Assembly: GCF_001877035.1 (NCBI RefSeq)
Contig: NZ_CP015756.1
Coordinates: 611,001-675,000, forward strand
DNA: 64,000 nt
Origin: Clostridium estertheticum subsp. estertheticum
GTDB lineage: Bacteria > Bacillota > Clostridia > Clostridiales > Clostridiaceae
Direction of reading: 5' to 3'
The notes under the pieces are model-generated. The model was not told the DNA's origin. It saw only the letters and a program-made list of their open reading frames with translations, and made no database searches. This document shows, piece after piece, positions 25,254 through 34,266 of the stretch. Both the position numbers and the translations under genes were made by a program. How positions within the stretch are numbered: position 1 is the stretch's first letter; every line of letters starts with the position of its first letter.

Positions 25254-26843
25254 TTGAGAAAAATTAATGCTCTAATTAAATATGAGATTATTAATTTAAA
25301 AAGAGGAAAACTTATATGGGTTATTGCTGCTTTATATGCTTTTGGTATTCAGCAAACAATAAGTAGCATGAACTCAGGAGATGGTATATTTTTATCAGTA
25401 GTTGGGCTAATTAAAGTTTCTTGGTTACCATTAAATTTGATAATGGTGCCTATTTTGATATTGTGCATGAAAATTGGACAAAGTCATAATGATATTTTTG
25501 AAATCATAGATATTTCTCATAGAAAAATAATGTTAAGCAAACTTCTAACCTTGTCGATAATTGAGGGTTTCGTTTTGATTTTAAATATAACTATACTTGT
25601 GGCATTTGGGGTGATTTGTAAGGTTTCTGTAGGGTATTTTTTATATCAAAGTATAGGTTACATAATTAATACTATAGTTTTCTTAGTGGTATGCACTTGT
25701 GTGGGACTATTTATAGGACAAACTATTAGCAAGTATCTGGGGGAGGTAATAGGATTTATATCCATAATTTTAGTATTTTTAATTTTATGCAACTTTTATA
25801 AAACATCAAATATTATAGTTCCTCTTATTAATATAAGAATAATTCCAGGTGTTTTTGATGTTATAAGTTATGATAAGAGTTATTTATATCATAATATCTT
25901 ATGGTTAATGATTTCATTTGGTTTATTAATATTACCTTATGATTACAAATACAGAAAAAAGGAAAATAGAAAAAACACTTTATTTCGGATAGGTGCATTA
26001 GTCTTAATTGCTATTTCCTGTATATATTTGGGTAGGAGCATATATTTAATGAGGCCCAGTTATTATAATATAACATCAAGAAATGAAGATATATCGGCTA
26101 AATATGGTGATAATAAAGATGGAACTTTCTTTGGTGAAAAGAAATGTGGCTATTATATTGATAAATATAATATGAATCTCGATATTACTAATAAATTAAA
26201 GAATGATTGTGAAATGGAGATAAAAGTTACTGGATCCGGAGTTAATTCTTTAGAATTAGGATTATATGAAAAATTAGATATATCTAAAATAGAAATTCAG
26301 GGAAAAAAATTGAAATTTAAAAGGACTAACCACAGCTTTATAGTAACGCTTCCAAGAGAATATACAAATAAAGAAATAATAAATATGAAAGTATCTTACG
26401 AAGGAGAAATAAACACAAGTTGGGTAGAAGGTCAAAAGTCATTTTATGTTAGGAATAATTCGTTTTTTTTGGCTGATGTTTTTGAATGGTATCCAAAATT
26501 AAATGATGATACAGATAAAGAATATAATATAAATATAAAGTATGCTGGAAAAAACAAAATATATTCTAACCTAAATGAAAAAAGCAAATCAAATCAATAT
26601 GAATTTCAAGGGAAAGATAGGGATGTTGTTTTAATAAGTGGTAATATATCAGATAGAACGTATAAAGGGTATTTATTTATTGGTAATGAAGAATATATTA
26701 ATAACAACAATAAATGTAATGATTTAATTGATTTTCTTAAAACAAAAAACAACCCAATAAATAGAATCTTACTATCACCATTTATTCCAGGAATTAATAT
26801 GGATAAGCCTTATGAAAAAATGTTTTTATATTCAGTAGACTGA
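25254..26843 (+). CDS. ABC-2 permease fused to an M1-aminopeptidase-like N-domain
   Basis: The 529-residue protein begins with about six helices of an ABC-2 type permease (residues 15-225). A seventh helix follows at about 240-260, then an exported beta-rich region (270-515). That region reads like the N-terminal saddle domain of M1 peptidases (for example FFLADVFEWYPKL), but the HExxH zinc domain is absent. ABC-permease/M1 fusions are known in Firmicutes and are longer, so this one is truncated or a non-catalytic variant. The start is TTG 25254 behind AGGTGA, with GTG 25245 as an alternative. The ATPase gene follows. Confidence 0.6.
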   Translation: MRKINALIKYEIINLKRGKLIWVIAALYAFGIQQTISSMNSGDGIFLSVVGLIKVSWLPLNLIMVPILILCMKIGQSHNDIFEIIDISHRKIMLSKLLTLSIIEGFVLILNITILVAFGVICKVSVGYFLYQSIGYIINTIVFLVVCTCVGLFIGQTISKYLGEVIGFISIILVFLILCNFYKTSNIIVPLINIRIIPGVFDVISYDKSYLYHNILWLMISFGLLILPYDYKYRKKENRKNTLFRIGALVLIAISCIYLGRSIYLMRPSYYNITSRNEDISAKYGDNKDGTFFGEKKCGYYIDKYNMNLDITNKLKNDCEMEIKVTGSGVNSLELGLYEKLDISKIEIQGKKLKFKRTNHSFIVTLPREYTNKEIINMKVSYEGEINTSWVEGQKSFYVRNNSFFLADVFEWYPKLNDDTDKEYNINIKYAGKNKIYSNLNEKSKSNQYEFQGKDRDVVLISGNISDRTYKGYLFIGNEEYINNNNKCNDLIDFLKTKNNPINRILLSPFIPGINMDKPYEKMFLYSVD

Positions 26844-26863
26844 TAAAGTGAGGAGTAGTGGTA

Positions 26864-27751
26864 ATGAATACTTTAAAGGTAAGTAATTTAAATTATAAAT
26901 ATGGAAATGTAGAGGTACTAAAAAACATTTCTTTTGAAGTGAAAGAGGGTTTAGTAGGAATACTCGGACCTAATGGCGCAGGAAAAACTACAACACTTAA
27001 GCTTTTAACAACACTATTCGCGATTCAGGATGGAGAGATTTCTTTAAATAATTTAAATTATAAAAAAGATTTAAAAGATGTAAGAAAAACTATAGGGTAT
27101 CTACCACAGGAATTTTCTACCTATGAAAATTTAAAAGGACGAGAGTTTTTAGAAATAGTAGGTAGTTTAAAACTTGATTCGAATAAAAAGAACATAAAAA
27201 AACATCTTGATGAAATTATAAAAACATTAGATATGAATGAGTATATAGATAGGAAGATAAAACAATATTCAGGTGGAATGAAACAAAAATTAGGGTTTGC
27301 GCAGGTGCTTATTGGCGACCCTAACTTAATCGTAGTAGATGAACCTACTGTGGGGCTTGATCCAGAACAAAGAAATATTATTAGAGAACTATTCCCAGTT
27401 ATAAGTAAAAATAGAATAGTATTAGTTACAACTCATATAGTTGAAGATATTGAATACTATTGCAATTACTTACTAGTAATAAAAGCTGGTGAATTAATTT
27501 ATAAGGGTACAAAAGAAAATTTTATAAATGAAGTAAGTGAATTGCTGTGGGAAAGTGATGTAGATGTTGATACACTTAATAAAATAAATGCCTCTGGTAA
27601 TATTCTTACCACATTAAGTTCTTCGAATTTCTCACACATAAAATATATAAGTAAGGATCCTTTAACACCTGATTCTGTAAAAGTTAAGGTGAATCTACAG
27701 GATGCTTATATCATACATAGTAGGTTAAAAGAAAATGGAGTAAAGAAATGA
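26864..27751 (+). CDS. ABC transporter ATP-binding protein
   Basis: The 295-residue ATPase has Walker A GPNGAGKTT, Q-loop YLPQEFSTYENL, signature YSGGMKQKLGFA, Walker B LIVVDEPTVGLDP and H-loop TTHIVED. A C-terminal region of about 80 residues follows. The YLPQ sequence and length are of the type that pairs with large multi-domain permeases, similar to the ATPase at 43001-43888. ATG 26864 follows GAGGAG. It lies between the permease/M1-like gene and a second membrane gene whose start overlaps its stop. Confidence 0.92.
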   Translation: MNTLKVSNLNYKYGNVEVLKNISFEVKEGLVGILGPNGAGKTTTLKLLTTLFAIQDGEISLNNLNYKKDLKDVRKTIGYLPQEFSTYENLKGREFLEIVGSLKLDSNKKNIKKHLDEIIKTLDMNEYIDRKIKQYSGGMKQKLGFAQVLIGDPNLIVVDEPTVGLDPEQRNIIRELFPVISKNRIVLVTTHIVEDIEYYCNYLLVIKAGELIYKGTKENFINEVSELLWESDVDVDTLNKINASGNILTTLSSSNFSHIKYISKDPLTPDSVKVKVNLQDAYIIHSRLKENGVKK

Positions 27752-28482
27752 TTAAATTCTATTTAAAGTTTCAAAATAATATGCTAACTAAGAATTTACT
27801 GTATATAGTAACTTACCTTGTGATATTTTTTAATATAATTATAAGAATAATGCCAGATAAATTTATTCCTTTATACAATGGGGTTGCAGGGGGTGGAAAT
27901 ATAATTCCACAAAATTTATATGTTTATTGTGATGTATATCTTCTAATGTTATTTATAATACTGATATTTTTCTTTTTAGGTTCAGATTTTAATAACAGCA
28001 TGGAAGAAATAGCTTTAGTAGTTGGTGGAAGTAGACCTAACAAATTTATGATAAGAAAGTTGGGTTCAATATTAATAATGTATACAATTTTGTATCTTAT
28101 TTCCTTCTTCAACATTTACTTTTTATATAAAGGAATGATTGGAGCAAATGAAACACTACCTCCAATAAATGAAATACTTTTATATTCAATCACCACTAAC
28201 ATTTTTGTTATATCATTAAGTATATTTGTATTGCTTATCTCAAGAGACATAGCAGTAAGTACGTGTTTAATTACTGCTTATTATTTAATTGAAGAGGGCT
28301 TATGGAAATGTAAGATTACTCAAACAAATGGGATATTAGGACATGTATATTATTACTCTGATTATGGAAAAGGTGGAATTTTTAAAGTTAAATTAATATA
28401 TATGATTATCTCAATAATTTTATTGTTTTTATCCTATAAAATTTCCCAAAGAAAAATAAATTTTAAAATTCATCATTCATAG
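27748..28482 (+). CDS. ABC-associated membrane protein
   Basis: The 244-residue protein has about six predicted helices and little soluble sequence, so it is probably a permease subunit. ATG 27748 overlaps the ATPase stop (ATGA). I do not recognise a specific family. It is the third gene of the 25254-28482 operon, and the gene set matches ABC/M1 clusters of unknown substrate. Confidence 0.7.
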   Translation: MIKFYLKFQNNMLTKNLLYIVTYLVIFFNIIIRIMPDKFIPLYNGVAGGGNIIPQNLYVYCDVYLLMLFIILIFFFLGSDFNNSMEEIALVVGGSRPNKFMIRKLGSILIMYTILYLISFFNIYFLYKGMIGANETLPPINEILLYSITTNIFVISLSIFVLLISRDIAVSTCLITAYYLIEEGLWKCKITQTNGILGHVYYYSDYGKGGIFKVKLIYMIISIILLFLSYKISQRKINFKIHHS

Positions 28483-28560
28483 TCTTTATATGTTTTTAAC
28501 TTAAGGGGTTGGCCTTATAACATTTAGTTGGTGGAACTTATATATATTTATAAAAAATAA

Positions 28561-28591
28561 AAAGCTAATACCTACCATAGGTGTTAGCTTT
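28561..28591. terminator. Bidirectional terminator between ABC operon and brnQ
   Basis: AAAGCTAATACCTA pairs with TAGGTGTTAGCTTT around a 3-nt loop, with A- and T-rich tracts on both sides. Confidence 0.85.
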
Positions 28592-28596
28592 TTATT

Positions 28597-29934
28597 TTAT
28601 TTATTATATTCATTTAAAGGGGTTTCTTTTGAAAAAGAAACTTCTTTTACAATGCTATATAGCAATCCCAATAGAGCACCAACTAAAGCTGGTATTACCC
28701 AAACAAGACCTTGTTTTGCTAAAGGCATAGAACTTAAAAATGATATTTTAAGTCCAACTTGATTTAATGAATCCAATATACTAAAAACAGCAGTAAATAG
28801 CATGCTGAAAGAATATACTGCGTTATAACCTTTAAATAAGTTATGTGTGAATGCTAGTATAATAAGCACTATTGCCATAGGATATATAGCTGATAAAACG
28901 GGTACCGATATCTTTAGTATGTTAGTTAAGCCTACATTTGCAAATAGCATACTAGATAGTGTTATTGTGGTAACCCAAACTTTATAACTAACCTTTGGAA
29001 TTATCCTTGAGAAATATTCACTACACGATGTTATAAGACCAACGCAGGTTGTAAGGCAAGCTAATCCAAAAGTTAATCCAAGTATTATTAGGCCATTTGT
29101 ATTAAAAAGATAAGAAACTACTTTTGTTAATGTTTGCGCTCCATTTGTTGTATTGCCAAATTTGGTTTGAGCAGCAGCGCCTAGGCAGGAAAGCATTAAA
29201 TATATTACAGCTAAAACAAGACCAGCTATAAGTCCAGCTTTTATTGTATAAGAGCTTAAAGCTTTTTTATCTGTAATGCCTTGTTTCTTTAAAACTAATG
29301 CAACAACTATCCCGAAATTAAGTGCAGCGATGGCATCCATAGTCATGTATCCATCCAAAAATCCTTTTAAAACAGGGAAGCTAGCATAATCACCAATTGG
29401 GGCACTAAAACTACCAAGTGGGTTCACTAAACTACCTATGAATATTATAAGTATTAGTATTAAGATAGCAGGGGTTAGTATCTTTCCAAAACGATCTACT
29501 AATTTATTAGGATTCATACTTAGCCAAAATGATAAACCAAAGAAGCACACTGTATATATAAAAAGAGGCAAAGCTCCACCAGTAACTGATGTAGGTAAAA
29601 ATGGTGCTATGCTAGTTTCAAAAGATAAACTAGCAGCACGAGGAATGCCTAAAAATGGTCCTATTGATAAATAGATTAATAATGTGAAAATAAGTGCAAA
29701 GGGTTTATTAATTCTACTAGCTAAATTCTGAAGACCGTCAGCTTTTGCAACAACAGCTACAGCGAGAATTGGTAGACCTACTGCTGAGGCAAGGAAGCCC
29801 GATAGCGAAAGTAGAAGATTTGTACCAGACATTTGTCCGAGGACTGGAGGGAAGATTAAGTTTCCAGCTCCAAAAAACATTGAAAATAACATTAAACTAA
29901 CTAACAGTAAATTTTTCTTTGATAATTTATTCAT
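28597..29934 (-). CDS. brnQ: Branched-chain amino acid transporter
   Basis: The 445-residue transporter has 12 predicted helices and the BrnQ signature LFSMFFGAGNLIFPP in helix 1. It imports leucine, isoleucine and valine with a cation. ATG 29934 follows TTGGAGGAA. A second in-frame start, GTG 29997, has its own GGGGGTGG site and would add 21 polar residues; it may be an N-terminal variant or chance. A T-box leader with an isoleucine-type specifier precedes the gene. A second brnQ lies at 48967-50277. Confidence 0.92.
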   Translation of the reverse strand: MNKLSKKNLLLVSLMLFSMFFGAGNLIFPPVLGQMSGTNLLLSLSGFLASAVGLPILAVAVVAKADGLQNLASRINKPFALIFTLLIYLSIGPFLGIPRAASLSFETSIAPFLPTSVTGGALPLFIYTVCFFGLSFWLSMNPNKLVDRFGKILTPAILILILIIFIGSLVNPLGSFSAPIGDYASFPVLKGFLDGYMTMDAIAALNFGIVVALVLKKQGITDKKALSSYTIKAGLIAGLVLAVIYLMLSCLGAAAQTKFGNTTNGAQTLTKVVSYLFNTNGLIILGLTFGLACLTTCVGLITSCSEYFSRIIPKVSYKVWVTTITLSSMLFANVGLTNILKISVPVLSAIYPMAIVLIILAFTHNLFKGYNAVYSFSMLFTAVFSILDSLNQVGLKISFLSSMPLAKQGLVWVIPALVGALLGLLYSIVKEVSFSKETPLNEYNK

Positions 29935-30019
29935 AGTAATTCCTCCAAAAATTTTATTTTTTTTGTATGTTATTATATCGCTAATGTCACTGTCCACTAA
30001 ACCACCCCCTTTTTAAAAT

Positions 30020-30290
30020 AAAAAAAGCCCGTCCCTATAAAAGGGACGAGCGAATATGCACGTGTTACCACCCAAAATCTATTAAAATTATAATGTCTAA
30101 CTTTAATAGCACTTAGCAAGATACCAATTGATATCTGTTCCTTTTAATGGTGGACAACCATTAAACCTTATTATATTTCAGGTTTACTTCTCAGAGATGA
30201 TTTTCGATTATAGACTGAACGTTGACTCTCACCAAGTGTCAACTCTCTTTAGAACAGATACTAAAACGTACTCTTTCTCGTCATCAAATT
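30020..30290 (-). promoter_or_regulatory. T-box riboswitch controlling brnQ, isoleucine specifier
   Basis: On the minus strand the leader has a long Stem I with an AGTA element near 30270 and the antiterminator T-box core GGGTGGTAACACG (complement of about 30061-30073). It ends in a terminator stem with the GTCCC/GGGAC arms at 30030-30050 and a T-run. The specifier loop contains GAAAATCATC. ATC at 30199-30201, followed by A, fits an isoleucine codon. Uncharged tRNA-Ile would therefore switch on the transporter. The codon call depends on the drawn fold and is less certain than the T-box itself. Confidence 0.93.
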
Positions 30291-30310
30291 TGTTATTTAT
30301 GTTGTAATGA

Positions 30311-30339
30311 AATATACCATATTATAAATAATTTGTCAA
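30311..30339 (-). promoter_or_regulatory. Promoter of the brnQ T-box leader
   Basis: On the minus strand TTGACA (30339-30334) and TATATT (30316-30311) are spaced by 17 bp, a near-consensus sigma-A promoter about 20 bp before the T-box leader. Confidence 0.7.
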
Positions 30340-30352
30340 TAAATAATTAATT

Positions 30353-31411
30353 TTATTTATTATTTTTCTCAAATATAACCTTACCTGCACAAACTTTAGA
30401 CTGACCAAACCACATACATTTAGCACATTTCAAGCATTTTCCGGTATCTTTTCCTTCTTTTGCATCATTTGCCCAATTAGGATTTATAAGAAATCCTCTA
30501 GCAATATCTACAATGTCTACATTTGTATCAGTTAATATTTGCTCTGCAATTTCAGCTGAATTAATCCCATCAACTGCAAATACTGGAATTGAAACTACTT
30601 CTTTAATTTTCTGGGCTGCATAAACAGCATTAGAGTATTTATAATCTTTATCTACGTGCATTTCCTGTTCACTCATAAATCCATAAGAAATATCAAGGAA
30701 ATCTATTCCACTTTTTTCTAATATTTTAGCGTAATGTATTCCATCTTCTATTAGTGGTTCAAATCCTCCCAAACGAATTCCGACAACAAATTCCTTTGGT
30801 GTTGTTTTTCTAATTTCATCTAGTATTTCTATTACAAATTTTTCAGGGTTAGTGCCATATTTGTCAGTTCGTTTATTTACTTTTTTATCTAAAAATTGGC
30901 TTATTAGATAGGCATGACATCCATGAAGTTCAATACCGTCATATCCTGCTTTGTAAGCCCTTCCGGCAGCTTTTATAAAATCATCTTGTATAGATTTTAT
31001 ATCTTCACTAGTCATAACGCGTCCAACAACTATATTTCCTGCATAATTTTTATATTCATAAGGACTTGGACACATGGGGTCGTTTGATATTCCAACAACT
31101 CCTGCATGATGAATTTGAAGAAATATTGGACAGTTTTCTTCGTGAACTACATCTACTATTCTTTTTAGTCCTTCAATCTGAGCATCTTCCCATATTCCAA
31201 GTTGATTCCCAGATAATTTTCCATCATTATTAACACAGGTAGCCTCTTGAATTATAAGTCCTGCTCCACCTTTAGCTAACTTTTCATAACGTTCTACATT
31301 TTCAATTGCTACATATCCATCAGGTCTGAATCCAACAACCATTGGAGGAACACAAATACGATTCTTCATTTTTATATTTTTAATATTAAATTCGGTAAAT
31401 AATTTTTTCAA
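30353..31411 (-). CDS. Old Yellow Enzyme-family NADH:flavin oxidoreductase
   Basis: The 352-residue FMN barrel has the active-site region GIELHGCHAYLISQFLD and the phosphate site FAVDGI...DIARGFLINP. Unlike the enzyme at 5695-7689 it has no FAD/NADH module. After the barrel it carries a cysteine tail CX2CX2CX8C (CLKCAKCMWFGQSKVC), different from the usual CX2CX3CX11C cluster. It may take electrons from a separate partner. TTG 31411 lies 8 nt after GGAGAG and is preferred over GTG 31420. It is divergent from an HxlR regulator, and enone or electrophile reduction is a reasonable guess. Confidence 0.82.
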   Translation of the reverse strand: MKKLFTEFNIKNIKMKNRICVPPMVVGFRPDGYVAIENVERYEKLAKGGAGLIIQEATCVNNDGKLSGNQLGIWEDAQIEGLKRIVDVVHEENCPIFLQIHHAGVVGISNDPMCPSPYEYKNYAGNIVVGRVMTSEDIKSIQDDFIKAAGRAYKAGYDGIELHGCHAYLISQFLDKKVNKRTDKYGTNPEKFVIEILDEIRKTTPKEFVVGIRLGGFEPLIEDGIHYAKILEKSGIDFLDISYGFMSEQEMHVDKDYKYSNAVYAAQKIKEVVSIPVFAVDGINSAEIAEQILTDTNVDIVDIARGFLINPNWANDAKEGKDTGKCLKCAKCMWFGQSKVCAGKVIFEKNNK

Positions 31412-31443
31412 AAATAACACTCTCCTATTTCACTATTTCATTT

Positions 31444-31463
31444 ACATATAACTCTTTATATGT
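31444..31463. promoter_or_regulatory. Inverted repeat in the OYE/HxlR divergent region
   Basis: ACATATAA-CTCT-TTATATGT is an exact 8-bp inverted repeat 33 bp from the OYE start. A second one, GCACA-TTTT-TGTGC, lies at 31507-31520 just before the HxlR ribosome site. Both are candidate operators for the HxlR protein. Confidence 0.45.
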
Positions 31464-31542
31464 TATGTTGTTATTATATCTTACCAAGGAACACAATATC
31501 AAGTACGCACATTTTTGTGCCCTTAATTTGGAGGTATTATTT

Positions 31543-31887
31543 ATGGAAGATCAACTAAAGAAAACACCACATATTTATTCTAAGCAGTGTCCTGTTGTTC
31601 ATGCACTTGAGATTATTGGCGGTAAGTGGAGAATAGCTATTATATGGGAACTATCCTCTGAAAAAAGCGTTAGATATAATGAACTTAAACGAAGGATACC
31701 TGGAATCACTAATATTATGTTAACACGTTCTTTGAAGGCATTGCACGAGCATGGTCTTGTAGATAGAATAGAATATAATAAAATTCCACCTCATGTAGAG
31801 TACTCTTTAACAGATACCTGTCATGATTTGCTACCTGCATTAGTAATTATAAATGAGTGGGGAAAAAAGTTGAGTAGTAAGCAGTGA
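31543..31887 (+). CDS. HxlR-family transcriptional regulator
   Basis: The 114-residue winged-helix regulator has C16 in KQCPVVHALEIIGGKW, the conserved family cysteine, and a second cysteine in DTCHDLLP. ATG 31543 follows TTGGAGGT; the longer frame upstream lacks a ribosome site. It is divergent from the OYE gene and 61 bp before a metallo-beta-lactamase-fold gene on the same strand, so it probably controls both in response to electrophilic or oxidising compounds. Confidence 0.87.
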   Translation: MEDQLKKTPHIYSKQCPVVHALEIIGGKWRIAIIWELSSEKSVRYNELKRRIPGITNIMLTRSLKALHEHGLVDRIEYNKIPPHVEYSLTDTCHDLLPALVIINEWGKKLSSKQ

Positions 31888-31948
31888 TAAATTTATTAAC
31901 AATACAAAATAATATTGGATTTTACAATATAAAAAGGAGAAATTAATA

Positions 31949-32698
31949 ATGAAAATTGTAGCTTTAGAATTTTATAAAAATGGAGAAATGAGAGAAGCCT
32001 TTGCTTTGGGTGGATCTATGAAGAAAGAAGATGTGGATTCAAATAAAATATACCCAGCTAGTTTACAAAATTATTTAATAGATACAGGAAAAGAAATTAT
32101 TTTGGTAGATACAGGATTACCAGTTGAAACCGCACCATTTGAAAGAACACCTAATCAAATGTTATATATGGGTGAAAAAGTTGCTGATTTTGTAACTGCT
32201 CTAAAAAATGTTGGATATAAACCTAGTGACATAGACAAGGTTGTAATTACTCATAAGCATCCTGATCACTCTGGAGAAATAAGATTATTTAATAACTCAA
32301 AAATATATATATCCGAAACAGAAGCAAACGATATGAAATTAGATGATGAAAATATAATTAAAGTTAAGTTTGAAGATGGTAAATATCATAATTTCGAAAG
32401 CAGTAAGAAAATAGCAGATGGAATTGTTATGTTACCTGCCCCTGGTCATACCGAAGGAACTTCAATAGTTGTAGTAGAAGATAATGAATTATATTATATG
32501 ATTCATGGAGATATAACTTATACAGATGAGGCACTAAGAAGAAATGAGTTATCAGTTGTATTTGAAGATAAGGATTTAGCTTTTGAAAGTCTAGCAAAGG
32601 TAAGAGAATTTATTAAAAAGAATGCTACTGTTTATTTATCAACACATACTCCGGAAGCTTTAAATTCTTTAGATAAAAAATCAATTATGAAATTATAA
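31949..32698 (+). CDS. Metallo-beta-lactamase-fold hydrolase
   Basis: The 249-residue enzyme has the metal motif H102-K-H104-P-D106-H107, a later histidine in APGHTEGTS and the bridging aspartate in HGDITYT. The short form with DTGLP near the start resembles the AttM/AiiA lactonase and related groups, but the substrate cannot be told. It has a strong AAAAGGAG site and is likely co-transcribed with the HxlR gene upstream, which suggests a detoxification role. A terminator hairpin follows at 32765-32807. Confidence 0.83.
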   Translation: MKIVALEFYKNGEMREAFALGGSMKKEDVDSNKIYPASLQNYLIDTGKEIILVDTGLPVETAPFERTPNQMLYMGEKVADFVTALKNVGYKPSDIDKVVITHKHPDHSGEIRLFNNSKIYISETEANDMKLDDENIIKVKFEDGKYHNFESSKKIADGIVMLPAPGHTEGTSIVVVEDNELYYMIHGDITYTDEALRRNELSVVFEDKDLAFESLAKVREFIKKNATVYLSTHTPEALNSLDKKSIMKL

Positions 32699-32764
32699 AT
32701 ATATAAAATAAGTAATTAACTGTTTAAATAAAGTCCCATCATGCATTTTTAGAAGTTTAAGTAT

Positions 32765-32807
32765 AACCCATATGAGGTAACTAAAAGTTACTTTATATGG
32801 GTTTTTA
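32765..32807 (+). terminator. Terminator after the hydrolase gene
   Basis: AACCCATAT pairs with ATATGGGTT, with an inner GTAACT/AGTTAC stem, followed by a short T-run. Confidence 0.8.
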
Positions 32808-32958
32808 TAATCAAGTCGAATTTGTTATAAAAATCTGTTACTATAAAGAGGGGTATTTGCATTTTCTTAATAAATTTGTAAGAATTATGATAAGTATTTT
32901 GTAAAAAGTGTCCTGTATAATTAATTATAGTTACTGATATTAAAGGGGGAAATACCAA

Positions 32959-33516
32959 ATGAAAAAAGTTATGCTCATTTTACTTGTTGTAGTTTTTACG
33001 AGTATAGTAGTAATAGTTATAAAAAATAGTATTATACAAAATGAATATCCACACTTAAACGAAAATATATATGGTTTTCTACAAGATAAAGGGAAGCGGA
33101 CAGATGTTTATAATACATCCGTAAAATTAAATAAGGGCAGTTCAAAAAATACCTGCGTTTATTTTTTATCTGAAGTTTTAAGGAAAAATAATTTTAACGT
33201 TCCGTTAGAAACAAGTAATACAGAGCAAATGATATCTTTACTTTCACATAAAGGTTTTAAAAAACAAAGCAATTATAAAAAATTAATGCCAGGAGATATA
33301 TGTTTTACTACAGATGCTAATGGACAGCAAAGTGGTTTTCCAACTCATACTTATGTATTTATGAAATGGGTAAAAGAAGGAAGTTATGATTATGCATATA
33401 TATGTGATAATCAAGCAAAAGATTATAAGGGTAAAATTTATCACACTCGTAATATAAACATTACGGTTAAATCTAATGGTTTAGCTAAGGACCCTTTTGC
33501 ATTCTTTATGAGATAG
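32959..33516 (+). CDS. Membrane-anchored NlpC/P60-superfamily-like protein
   Basis: The 185-residue protein has an N-terminal signal-anchor helix (5-23) and an extracytoplasmic domain. A cysteine at the start of a helix (NTCVYFLSEVLR) and a histidine in PTHTYVFM, followed by CDNQ, suggest a papain-like Cys-His-polar site of the NlpC/P60 type. MPGDICF before the strand pair fits the same fold. It could act on peptidoglycan stem peptides. It lies just upstream of a TCS and, further on, a secreted subtilase. The catalytic assignment is by motif only. Confidence 0.6.
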   Translation: MKKVMLILLVVVFTSIVVIVIKNSIIQNEYPHLNENIYGFLQDKGKRTDVYNTSVKLNKGSSKNTCVYFLSEVLRKNNFNVPLETSNTEQMISLLSHKGFKKQSNYKKLMPGDICFTTDANGQQSGFPTHTYVFMKWVKEGSYDYAYICDNQAKDYKGKIYHTRNINITVKSNGLAKDPFAFFMR

Positions 33517-33573
33517 GTTTAGTTGTAAAGTTCTCATATTAACATATATAATATATATAATGGGGTGGTTAGA

Positions 33574-34266
33574 ATGACTAAATTTAATGTTTTGGTTGTA
33601 GATGATGAATATGAAATAAGGGAAGCTATTGAGATATATTTGAAAAATGAAGGGATAAAAGTGTTTCAAGCTGTGGATGGTATAGAGGCCTTGGAGGTTT
33701 TGAAGGAAGAAGAAATTCACCTTATATTAATGGATATAATGATGCCTAGAATGGATGGAATTAAGGCTACCTTTAAAATTAGGGAAAATAAAAATATTCC
33801 AATAATAATGCTTTCAGCTAAATCAGAAGATACAGACAAAATACTAGGTCTTAATATGGGTGCGGATGATTACATTACAAAACCCTTTAATCCAATGGAA
33901 CTTATAGCAAGAGTTAAATCTGGACTTAGAAGATATACAAGCCTTGGTAATTATAAAGAATGCGATGATGAGATAAATGTGCGAGGACTTATATTAAATA
34001 AAAATTCGAAAATGGTAACAATTGATGAAAAAGAAATGAGTCTTACACCTATAGAATATAGAATATTGAAACTTCTAATGGAGAATAAAGGGAGGGTGTT
34101 TTCAATTGAAGAAATATATGAGAGAGTTTGGGAAGAAACATTTTATAATGGAGAAAATACTGTGTCAGTTCATATAAGGAGAATAAGAGAGAAGATAGAG
34201 ATAAATCCAAAGGAACCTGAATACTTAAAGGTGGTGTGGGGGATTGGATACAAAATCGAGAAATAA
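33574..34266 (+). CDS. OmpR-family response regulator
   Basis: The 230-residue regulator has a receiver domain with D54 in LMDIMMPR, a KPFNP motif and a C-terminal winged helix ending VWGIGYKIEK. ATG 33574 follows GGGGTGG. The kinase starts inside its last codons (TTG 34244), giving a 23-bp overlap. Confidence 0.92.
   Translation: MTKFNVLVVDDEYEIREAIEIYLKNEGIKVFQAVDGIEALEVLKEEEIHLILMDIMMPRMDGIKATFKIRENKNIPIIMLSAKSEDTDKILGLNMGADDYITKPFNPMELIARVKSGLRRYTSLGNYKECDDEINVRGLILNKNSKMVTIDEKEMSLTPIEYRILKLLMENKGRVFSIEEIYERVWEETFYNGENTVSVHIRRIREKIEINPKEPEYLKVVWGIGYKIEK

Noticed and set aside
30196-30210. Possible fourth copy of the 29-bp repeat (AGAGATGATTT near the T-box)
   Set aside because: Only about 11 bases agree, without the GC-rich core, and they belong to Stem I of the T-box.
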